Shown piece after piece: positions 1-5,131 of a stretch of 5,131 nucleotides of DNA; within the stretch, counting starts at the first letter, position 1; each line of letters starts with the position of its first letter. Source of the DNA: Gammaproteobacteria bacterium (GTDB lineage: Bacteria; Pseudomonadota; Gammaproteobacteria; Chromatiales; Chromatiaceae); assembly GCA_019136395.1 (NCBI GenBank), contig JAGVUH010000281.1:1-5131 (forward strand). Reading direction: 5' to 3'. The position numbers and the translations under genes were made by a program. Below the pieces are notes generated by a model, which saw only the letters and a program-made list of their open reading frames with translations, was not told the DNA's origin and made no database searches.

Positions 1-1
1 C

Positions 2-3000
2 CTGGAGCGCCTGGGCGCCGCCCTCAAGTCCGAGCGCGATCTCCAGTTCACCTACCTGGGGCTCCAGACCCTCTACGACCGCTACTTCATCCATACCGCC
101 GCGGGCACGCGCTTTGAGCTGCCCCAGGCCTTCTTCATGCGCGTCGCCATGGGCCTGGCCATCAACGAGATCGATCGCGAGGATCGGGCCATCCAGTTCT
201 ATGAGTTGCTCTCCAGCTTCGACTTCATGAGCTCGACCCCCACCCTGTTCAACGCCGGCACCCTGCGGCCCCAGCTCTCCTCCTGCTACCTGACCACGGT
301 CCCCGACGACCTGGACGGCATCTACGGCGCCATAAAGGACAATGCCCTCCTGTCCAAATTCGCCGGCGGCCTGGGCAACGACTGGTCCCGGGTACGCGGC
401 ATGGGCGCCCACATCAAGGGCACCAACGGCAAGAGCCAGGGGGTGGTGCCCTTCCTCAAGGTCGCCAACGACACCGCCGTGGCGGTCAACCAATGCTTCG
501 CCCCCCACACCACCGTCTTCACCGCCGACGGTCCCCGACCCATCGCCGCCATCCAGCCCGGCGACCTGGTCTTGGGTCAGCGGGGCCGCTACCGGGAGGT
601 CCTGGAGCACTTCGTTTATGACCAGAAGGACGCGCCCATGGTCGCGGTGCGCGTCAAGCACGCCATCCAGGATCTCCAGGTCACCGCCGGCCATCCCGTC
701 TGGGCGATTCAGGGCGTTCGCCAGGAACAATCCCTGAAGCGCACCCTGCGTCAGCTTGAACAGGGTCGTTTCGCCCCCGCCTGGGTGGAGGCTGGCCAGC
801 TCCAGCCGGGTGACTACGTCGCCCAGACCATTCCCGCCGAGGTCATCCCCGTCCCCGGCCTGACCCAGGACGACGCCCGCCTCTATGGCATCCTCCTCGG
901 GGATGGCCACCTGACGCGCGATGCCGAGTTCGGCGTCTCCGGCAACCCGGAGCGCGATGGCGGCCACCTCCAGTTCGTGCGCGACTACCTTGACGCCCGG
1001 GGCATCCACTATTGGGAGAATGCCCGGGGTACGACCTACCTGCAGATCAAATGGAGCATCGGCAAAGGCTTGGCCCGCTGTGGCACCACCGGCCAGTTCA
1101 TCGGTCTCGGCCAACATCGCCTGCCCTTTGTCCACGCGGACCTTTACGACGACCGAGGCCGCAAACGCATCGCCCGGCGTTTCGCCCACCTGCCCCATGA
1201 CCAGGCCCTGGCCTTGATCCAGGGCCTGCTCGAGACCGACGGCGGGGTGAGCCGCGGCAAGGAGATCTATTTTTCCTCCAGTTCCGCCCCCCTGGCCGAG
1301 GGCTTGCGCTACCAGCTCCTGCGCCTGGGCATCCCCTGCGCCGGTCAATACCGGGAACGGGCCAATGACCATCAGGGGACCCGCAACGATGGCTCGGTCA
1401 TCGCCTTCACCGGTACCAGCCGCGCCTTCGACCTACGCATACCCGCCGTTCCTTCCATTGCCAGCCTTCTCGGCGTGCCGGCGGTCACCAAGCGCAACTG
1501 GTTCCGCCTCGGCAACTGGATCTTCACCCGGGTCAAGGCCGTCAGGCCCCTGCCGCCCCCCCCCGAGGTCCATGACCTCAAGGTCGAGGGTGACGAGACC
1601 TACATGACCAGCGCCGCCTTGGTGCACAACGGTGGTAAGCGGAAGGGAGCCGTCTGCGCCTACCTGGAGAGCTGGCACATCGACATCGAGGAGTTTCTGG
1701 AGCTGCGTAAGAACGTGGGCGACGAACGCCGGCGCACCCACGACATGAACACCGCCAACTGGGTGCCAGACCTGTTCATGAAGCGGGTCGCCGAGGAAGG
1801 GGATTGGACCCTCTTCTCCCCGGACGAGACCCCGGACCTGCATGACCTTAACGGCCAGGCCTTCGAGGACGCCTACGTCGCCTATGAGGAACGCGCCGCC
1901 CGCGGCGAGCTGAAGGTGCACAAGAAGCTCAAGGCAGTGGACCTGTGGCGCAAGATGCTGGCCATGCTTTTCGAGACCGGCCACCCTTGGATCGCCTTCA
2001 AGGACCCCTGCAACCTGCGCTACACCAACCAGCACGCCGGCCGGGTGCACAGCTCCAACCTCTGCACCGAGATCACCCTGCACACCAACGACCAGGAGAT
2101 CGCCGTCTGTAACCTGGGCTCGGTCAACCTGGCCGCCCACGTCACGGACCAGGGCCTGGACCTGGCCAAGCTCCAGCGCACCGTGGCCACCGCCATGCGC
2201 ATGCTGGACAACGTCATCGACTACAACTTCTACAACGTGCCCCAGGCGCGGCGCTCCAACCTGCGCCATCGCCCGGTGGGCCTGGGCCTGATGGGCTTCC
2301 AGGACGCCCTCTACAAGCTGCGCCTGCCCTATGCCAGCCAGGAGGCGGTGCAGTTCGCCGACCAGAGCATGGAGGCCATCGCCTACCACGCCATCCAGGC
2401 CTCCACCGACCTGGCCCAGGAGCGGGGCCGCTACGCCAGCTTCGAGGGCAGCCTGTGGAGCCAGGGCATCCTGCCCCTGGATTCCATCACCCTGCTGGAA
2501 AAGGGCCGCGGCGGCTTCCTGCAAATGGACCAGGGCAGCACCCTGGACTGGGACGCCCTGCGCGCCCGGGTGCAGGCGGTGGGCATGCGCAACTCCAACT
2601 GCATGGCCATCGCCCCCACCGCGACCATCTCCAACATCGTCGGCGTCAGCCAGTCCATCGAGCCGACCTACCAGAACCTGTTCGTCAAGTCCAACCTGTC
2701 CGGCGAGTTCACCGTGGTCAATCCCTACCTGGTGCGCGATCTCAAGGCCCTGGGCCTGTGGGACCCGGTCATGGTCAACGACCTCAAGTACTACGACGGC
2801 TCGGTCCAGCCCATCGAGCGCATCCCCCAGGAGCTCAAGGACCTCTACGCCACCGCCTTCGAGATCGACCCCCGCTGGCTGGTGGAGGCCGGCAGCCGCC
2901 GCCAGAAGTGGCTCGACCAGGCCCAGAGCCTCAACCTCTACATGAAGGAGCCCAACGGCAAGAAGCTGGACAACCTCTACAAGCTGGCCTGGGTGCGGGG

Positions 3001-3358
3001 GCTCAAGACGACATATTACCTACGCTCCATGGGCGCCACCCATGTCGAGAAATCCACCATGGCCGTGCCAGGCAAGGGCCAGCGCCCCGGTCCCATCGCC
3101 GGCATCCAGCTAGCCAGCGCGACGGTCGCTCAACTCACGGGTCACCTCAATGGTCACCTGAATGGCCAGATCAATGGCCAGAAAAACGGCCCGCTCAACG
3201 GCCAGAGCAACGACCAGCCCCTCGGCCGGCCTGGCGAACAACGCCCGAATCGACCCCTAGGCCAGGGCATTGGGGAGGTTGATGAGATTTGCACCTTCAT
3301 CCCTACCCCGCCCAAGGCCTGTTCGCTCCTCGATCCTGAATGCGAGGCCTGCCAGTAA
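2..3358 (+). CDS. nrdA: Ribonucleoside-diphosphate reductase, class I alpha (large) subunit, interrupted by an intein-type domain; 5' partial
   Basis: This enzyme reduces ribonucleotides to deoxyribonucleotides in the cytoplasm, together with a beta subunit (NrdB) that supplies the radical. The frame is open from base 2, so the gene starts upstream; the ATG at 137 is internal, because the preceding 45 codons already align with NrdA. The N-terminal ATP-cone is outside the window. Host sequence is residues 1-164 and, after the insertion, 575 further residues. Visible landmarks, by E. coli equivalence: redox Cys225 in SSCYL (284-286), radical Cys439 in SNLCTEI with its Asn and Glu (Cys at 2063-2065), Cys462 in EIAVCNL (2108-2110), the radical-transfer Tyr730/731 pair in TTYYLR (3014-3019), and a C-terminal CEACQ tail (Cys at 3341 and 3350). 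The Tyr pair argues for class I over B12-dependent class II. Stop TAA is at 3356. The 379-codon insertion (494-1630) and an Asn-Gly repeat before the tail are the oddities. Identification is secure; metal subclass cannot be told. Confidence 0.96.
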   Translation: MERLGAALKSERDLQFTYLGLQTLYDRYFIHTAAGTRFELPQAFFMRVAMGLAINEIDREDRAIQFYELLSSFDFMSSTPTLFNAGTLRPQLSSCYLTTVPDDLDGIYGAIKDNALLSKFAGGLGNDWSRVRGMGAHIKGTNGKSQGVVPFLKVANDTAVAVNQCFAPHTTVFTADGPRPIAAIQPGDLVLGQRGRYREVLEHFVYDQKDAPMVAVRVKHAIQDLQVTAGHPVWAIQGVRQEQSLKRTLRQLEQGRFAPAWVEAGQLQPGDYVAQTIPAEVIPVPGLTQDDARLYGILLGDGHLTRDAEFGVSGNPERDGGHLQFVRDYLDARGIHYWENARGTTYLQIKWSIGKGLARCGTTGQFIGLGQHRLPFVHADLYDDRGRKRIARRFAHLPHDQALALIQGLLETDGGVSRGKEIYFSSSSAPLAEGLRYQLLRLGIPCAGQYRERANDHQGTRNDGSVIAFTGTSRAFDLRIPAVPSIASLLGVPAVTKRNWFRLGNWIFTRVKAVRPLPPPPEVHDLKVEGDETYMTSAALVHNGGKRKGAVCAYLESWHIDIEEFLELRKNVGDERRRTHDMNTANWVPDLFMKRVAEEGDWTLFSPDETPDLHDLNGQAFEDAYVAYEERAARGELKVHKKLKAVDLWRKMLAMLFETGHPWIAFKDPCNLRYTNQHAGRVHSSNLCTEITLHTNDQEIAVCNLGSVNLAAHVTDQGLDLAKLQRTVATAMRMLDNVIDYNFYNVPQARRSNLRHRPVGLGLMGFQDALYKLRLPYASQEAVQFADQSMEAIAYHAIQASTDLAQERGRYASFEGSLWSQGILPLDSITLLEKGRGGFLQMDQGSTLDWDALRARVQAVGMRNSNCMAIAPTATISNIVGVSQSIEPTYQNLFVKSNLSGEFTVVNPYLVRDLKALGLWDPVMVNDLKYYDGSVQPIERIPQELKDLYATAFEIDPRWLVEAGSRRQKWLDQAQSLNLYMKEPNGKKLDNLYKLAWVRGLKTTYYLRSMGATHVEKSTMAVPGKGQRPGPIAGIQLASATVAQLTGHLNGHLNGQINGQKNGPLNGQSNDQPLGRPGEQRPNRPLGQGIGEVDEICTFIPTPPKACSLLDPECEACQ
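494..1630 (+). mobile_element. In-frame intein / bacterial intein-like (Hint) domain with homing endonuclease, inside nrdA; +1 residue is Gly
   Basis: This is a 379-residue protein-splicing type domain within NrdA. It begins with Cys1 in [13 protein letters not shown] (block A) after host residues AVAVNQ. Block B carries the TxxH motif in VTAGHPVW (T64, H67). Two LAGLIDADG-type motifs follow at about residues 130-138 and 241-250. Block F is [13 protein letters not shown] (359-371), and block G is ALVHN, ending His378-Asn379. Deleting the element rejoins NQ to [13 protein letters not shown], the normal uninterrupted NrdA sequence as I know it, so both borders are well fixed. The residue after Asn379 is Gly (codon 1631-1633), whereas class 1 inteins need Cys, Ser or Thr there. 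It therefore resembles bacterial intein-like domains lacking a C-flanking nucleophile. Cys1 at the start argues against a class 3 intein. Whether it splices, cleaves or both cannot be read from sequence. A Hint domain is certain; calling it an intein or a BIL is a matter of definition. Confidence 0.93.
881..1243 (+). other. LAGLIDADG (DOD) homing endonuclease core within the nrdA intein
   Basis: Two LAGLIDADG motifs delimit this region: LYGILLGDG (intein residues 130-138, acidic residue D137) and [10 protein letters not shown] (241-250, acidic residue D249). In this family the paired helices form the interface of two pseudo-symmetric halves, and the acidic residue at each helix end binds the divalent metal for DNA cleavage. 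Both acids are present and the frame is unbroken, so the nuclease is not obviously decayed. The segment between the motifs (about 100 residues) and the stretch after the second one (to about residue 350) would hold the DNA-contacting sheets. The expected target is the empty nrdA allele at the NQ/GG codons; this is inference from family behaviour. Confidence 0.85.
3140..3211 (+). repeat. Six-unit 12-bp coding repeat giving an Asn-Gly-rich linker in NrdA
   Basis: Six consecutive 12-bp units encode the four-residue pattern Gly-(His/Gln/Pro)-X-Asn: [24 protein letters not shown]. The units differ mainly at wobble and third-residue positions. The repeat lies between the end of the conserved barrel (after the TTYYLR radical-transfer tyrosines and the VEKST segment) and the CEACQ redox tail. 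In class I reductases this C-terminal stretch is a flexible arm that carries the shuttle cysteines to the active site. A low-complexity hydrophilic spacer therefore fits the position. Unit number probably varies between strains, which is inference. Confidence 0.8.
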
Positions 3359-3380
3359 GGGGGCGCACGCGAGCCTTAAG

Positions 3381-3410
3381 CTCTCACCGGAACGCCTCGT
3401 TCCGGGAGGG
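3381..3410. other. Strong inverted repeat just past the nrdA stop
   Basis: A perfect 7-bp stem (CCGGAAC 3387-3393 with GTTCCGG 3399-3405) closes a 5-base loop. It extends by five more pairs (3381-3385 with 3406-3410, one being T-G) if A3386 is bulged. It begins 22 bases after the nrdA stop codon. No T-run follows on either strand, so it is not a textbook intrinsic terminator. A role as an mRNA 3'-end stabiliser or pause site is possible but unproven. Confidence 0.5.
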
Positions 3411-3418
3411 TTGAAACT

Positions 3419-3441
3419 CCGTGCCTGAGCCGGCGGTTTTT
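3419..3441 (+). terminator. Candidate weak intrinsic terminator of nrdA
   Basis: A short GC stem (CCG 3419-3421 and CC 3424-3425 pairing with GGCGG 3432-3436, two bases bulged, six-base loop) is followed directly by TTTTT (3437-3441). The position, about 60 bases after the nrdA stop and before the convergent gene, is right for a terminator. The stem is short and imperfect, so the call is tentative. Confidence 0.35.
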
Positions 3442-3460
3442 ATACCTGAGGCATTTCGGA

Positions 3461-3488
3461 TTCCGGTCGTTGCCCGAGAGGATCGGAA
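3461..3488. other. Inverted repeat between the convergent genes
   Basis: TTCCGGTC (3461-3468) pairs with GATCGGAA (3481-3488) over eight positions, one of them a G-T pair, around a 12-base loop. It lies 57 bases beyond the stop codon of the minus-strand OsmC-family gene. It could fold in that transcript, but no T-run follows on the minus strand. Function is unknown and chance occurrence is possible. Confidence 0.3.
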
Positions 3489-3544
3489 AGCCAGCAGCAG
3501 CTCAGCGATGTTCCTATCCCTATCCAAGGCACGAGGAGCCGCCC

Positions 3545-3943
3545 TTATTCGACGATATCGATCTGGAAACGGGGGGCGTTCTGGACGTACTTCTTGACCG
3601 CGCACAGGTCGATGGCCTTGATGATGCTGCTCCGGTACTTGTCCGGAAAGCCCTCGGGCAGGCGCAGCAGATAGCGCACGCTGGCGTTGGTCGGGTTGGT
3701 CGGGTCCACCTCCCAGTCCATGCTCAGGCCCAGGCCCGCGGTCGGCAGGTCACGGGAGGTGCAAAAGTTGAGGGCGAAGATCCCGGCGCAGGCCGCCATG
3801 GAGCTCAGGAAGAGATCGAAGGGCTCCGGGGCGCTGGCCTCACCCCCGCGCTTGATGGACTGATCGGTGTGAATGACAAAGTCGCCGACCCGGACATCAA
3901 CCCGCTTGCCGCCGGGAAACTTAACCTCATAACGCTCGCTCAT
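3545..3943 (-). CDS. OsmC family protein (possible thiol peroxidase)
   Basis: This is a complete 132-residue cytoplasmic protein. The OsmC/Ohr fold uses two cysteines to reduce organic peroxides in its characterised members. Here the first sits at the start of the central helix in SSMAACAGIFAL (Cys52) and the second in DLCAVKKYVQNAP (Cys114), the usual spacing and setting for the family. The Cys61 nearby is extra. The preceding GEASAPEPFDLFLSS segment matches the typical lead-in to the first catalytic helix, and length is normal. I chose the ATG at 3943-3941 because an AGGAGG Shine-Dalgarno sits 4 bases upstream and the OsmC homology begins there. A longer in-frame start near 4069 would add 42 residues with no family character. 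Substrate cannot be assigned: many such YhfA-like members are uncharacterised and lack the defined Ohr signature. It lies downstream of the transporter gene on the same strand, 122 bases apart, and converges on nrdA. Confidence 0.88.
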   Translation of the reverse strand: MSERYEVKFPGGKRVDVRVGDFVIHTDQSIKRGGEASAPEPFDLFLSSMAACAGIFALNFCTSRDLPTAGLGLSMDWEVDPTNPTNASVRYLLRLPEGFPDKYRSSIIKAIDLCAVKKYVQNAPRFQIDIVE

Positions 3944-3947
3944 AAAA

Positions 3948-3953
3948 CCTCCT
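3948..3953 (-). promoter_or_regulatory. Shine-Dalgarno site of the OsmC-family gene
   Basis: The minus strand reads AGGAGG followed by TTTT and ATG. It is a full consensus site with a short 4-base spacer, and it decides the start at 3943 against the longer upstream frame. Confidence 0.8.
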
Positions 3954-3964
3954 GGGAATGACTG

Positions 3965-3993
3965 ATGATAAGGATGGGGCGTTTGGTCATTAA
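3965..3993 (-). promoter_or_regulatory. Weak candidate sigma-70 promoter for the OsmC-family gene
   Basis: On the minus strand TATCAT (3970-3965, one mismatch to TATAAT) lies 17 bases after TTAATG (3993-3988, only three matches to TTGACA). The -10 element is 11 bases upstream of the Shine-Dalgarno, giving a short leader. The 122-bp gap to the transporter gene leaves room for a separate promoter, and this AT-richer patch stands out from the GC-rich surroundings. The -35 is poor, so the call is tentative. Confidence 0.25.
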
Positions 3994-4065
3994 CACCTTT
4001 TCCCGCGCCGGGAGCGCAACTTGCCTGATCCCGGTAACACAAGGCCCCCTCAACATGAGAGCCCC

Positions 4066-5131
4066 TCACTTAGGCATCAAGCTGACCAGCCCGACCACGG
4101 CGCCGGTGAAGGCGGTGGCCAGGGTGCCGGCAACGATGGACCTGGGACCCAGGGCGGTGATCTCGGCCCGACGTTCGGGGGCCATGGCCCCCATGCCGCC
4201 GATCAGGATGCCCAGGCTGCCGAGGTTGGCGAAGCCGCACAGGGCATAGGTCATGATCAGCCGGGAACGCTCGCTGAGGGCCTCCGCCGGCAGGGCGGCC
4301 ATCTGCAAATAGGCCAGGAATTCGTTGAGGATGGTCTTGACGCCCATGAGACTGCCCGCCGTCACCGCCTCGCTGGCGGGGATACCCATCAGCCAGGTCA
4401 GGGGGGCCATGACCCAGCCGAGCAGGCGCTCCAGACTGACTGCCGCGCCACCCGGGGCGGGTAGCAGCCCCAGGACCTGGTTGACCAGGGACACCAGGGC
4501 GACCAGGACCATCAGCATGGCGACGATGTTGACCAGCAGGGTCACCCCGTCCCGGGTCCCCCGGGCGATGGCATCCAGGCTACTGGTCGCTTGCCGGGGG
4601 GGCTCCCAGTGCCCATCCGCCCCGTCCGTCTCGGTCACCGGCACCATGATGCGCGCCACCATGACCGCCGCCGGGGCGCTGATCAGGGAGGCGGTCAGCA
4701 ATTGTCCCAAGGCATCGGGGATGACCGTCGCCAGGATGCTGGCGTAAATGACCATGACCGTGCCCGCCACGGTCGCCATGCCGGCCGTCATGACGAGAAA
4801 GAGGTCGCTGCGCGAGAGCCGCCCCAGATAGGGCCGGATCAGGAGGGGGGATTCGATATGACCCAGGAAGACATTGGCCGCCACCCCTACCCCGGCGGGC
4901 CCACCCAGACCCAGGGTCCTGCGCAGCAGCCAGGCGAAGGCGCGCACCACCGCGGGCAGCACCCGCCAATGGAAGAGCAAGGCGGACAGGGCGCTGATCA
5001 CCAGCACCATGGGCAGAGCCTGGAGGGCGAAGATGAAGGTGTTGCCCTCGGGCTTGACCGTAAAGGGCGCGTCACCACCGCCCAGATAACCGAAGACGAA
5101 GCTAGTCCCCGCCCGTGTCGCCGTCTCCAGG
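4066..5131 (-). CDS. Concentrative nucleoside transporter (CNT, NupC-type) family permease; 5' partial
   Basis: This inner-membrane, cation-coupled permease belongs to the family that imports nucleosides. The frame is open from the window edge (5130) to a TGA at 4066-4068, giving the last 354 residues; family members run to about 400 or more, so the N-terminal helices are missing. The ATG at 5010 is internal, since TSFVFGYLGG and FIFALQALP before it are family sequence. Landmarks, numbered from the first visible residue: re-entrant hairpin 1 with ANVFLGHIESPLLIRPYL (85-102), MTAGMATVAGTVM (114-126), a charged loop with an amphipathic helix (165-195), hairpin 2 with GIPASEAVTAGS and KTILNEFLAYL (249-275), and the signature CGFANLGSLGILIGG (298-312). 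The Glu, Phe, Asn and Ser that bind ribose and base in hairpin 2 and the following helix are kept. The usual hairpin-1 GQTE/GQSE motif is GHIE here, which may alter base recognition. Family assignment is firm; substrate is not. Confidence 0.92.
   Translation of the reverse strand, partial: LETATRAGTSFVFGYLGGGDAPFTVKPEGNTFIFALQALPMVLVISALSALLFHWRVLPAVVRAFAWLLRRTLGLGGPAGVGVAANVFLGHIESPLLIRPYLGRLSRSDLFLVMTAGMATVAGTVMVIYASILATVIPDALGQLLTASLISAPAAVMVARIMVPVTETDGADGHWEPPRQATSSLDAIARGTRDGVTLLVNIVAMLMVLVALVSLVNQVLGLLPAPGGAAVSLERLLGWVMAPLTWLMGIPASEAVTAGSLMGVKTILNEFLAYLQMAALPAEALSERSRLIMTYALCGFANLGSLGILIGGMGAMAPERRAEITALGPRSIVAGTLATAFTGAVVGLVSLMPK

Noticed and set aside
494..1630. Insertion as a group I or II intron or IS element
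   Set aside because: It is open in frame across its full length and has Hint blocks A, B, F and G plus LAGLIDADG motifs, with no terminal inverted repeats or target duplication.
1433..2524. Long (363-codon) open frame antisense to nrdA
   Set aside because: It lies opposite highly conserved NrdA sequence with strong GC third-position bias, which opens antisense frames. The translation is low-complexity (Val, Gly, Leu, His) with no recognisable domain.
2331..3282. Two overlapping plus-strand open frames (2331-2945 and 2455-3282) within nrdA
   Set aside because: Their products are Pro, Ala, Arg and Ser rich frameshift shadows of the NrdA frame.
3384..3605. 73-codon minus-strand frame in the intergenic gap
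   Set aside because: It overlaps the end of the OsmC-family gene in another frame, runs through the hairpins, and has no recognisable motif or convincing ribosome site.
4007..4019. Small inverted repeat TCCCG-CGC-CGGGA upstream of the OsmC-family gene as a terminator or operator
   Set aside because: The stem is only five pairs with a three-base loop and no T-run on the minus strand; this is readily expected by chance in GC-rich DNA.
3944..4069. Longer start for the OsmC-family gene at 4069 (42 extra residues)
   Set aside because: The extra residues have no family character and overlap the end of the transporter gene, while a consensus Shine-Dalgarno precedes the ATG at 3943.
4021..4747. Plus-strand frames opposite the transporter (4021-4464, 4325-4747)
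   Set aside because: They are antisense shadows of a clear membrane-protein gene; compositions are biased and no family was recognised.

Overview
The window is GC-rich and densely coding, with G/C-biased third codon positions. Its proteins look like those of a high-GC proteobacterium, plausibly a gammaproteobacterium of the purple-sulfur (Chromatiales) type. That placement is inferred from general protein resemblance and is not firm. No rRNA, tRNA, CRISPR array or insertion sequence was seen.

Layout: (1) 2-3358, plus strand: the 3' part of nrdA, the large (alpha) subunit of a class I ribonucleotide reductase. Its reading frame is interrupted in frame by a 379-codon intein-type (Hint) domain with an embedded LAGLIDADG homing endonuclease (494-1630). 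(2) 3359-3544: a convergent intergenic gap with strong hairpins, one a weak candidate intrinsic terminator for nrdA. (3) 3545-3943, minus strand: a complete small OsmC-family protein with a good Shine-Dalgarno sequence. (4) 3944-4065: a 122-bp spacer with a weak candidate promoter. (5) 4066-5131, minus strand: the C-terminal 354 residues of a NupC-type concentrative nucleoside transporter (CNT), cut by the window edge.

The most interesting element is the nrdA insertion. The Hint domain starts with Cys1 and ends with His-Asn, both canonical. However, the first residue of the C-terminal host part is Gly, not the Cys/Ser/Thr that standard splicing needs. Removing the insertion exactly restores the usual host sequence (NQ joined to GGKRKGA), so the boundaries are secure. 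The insertion point falls inside the segment matching specificity loop 2 of E. coli NrdA, directly after the Gln294 equivalent. The protein must therefore either splice without the usual +1 nucleophile, as reported for some bacterial intein-like (BIL) domains, or be cut into two NrdA fragments. The C-terminal swinging tail of NrdA also carries an unusual six-unit Asn-Gly repeat.

The minus-strand genes face nrdA and are probably not co-regulated with it. The transporter and the reductase both touch nucleotide supply, but nothing in the sequence links them. No nrdB (beta subunit) lies in the window.
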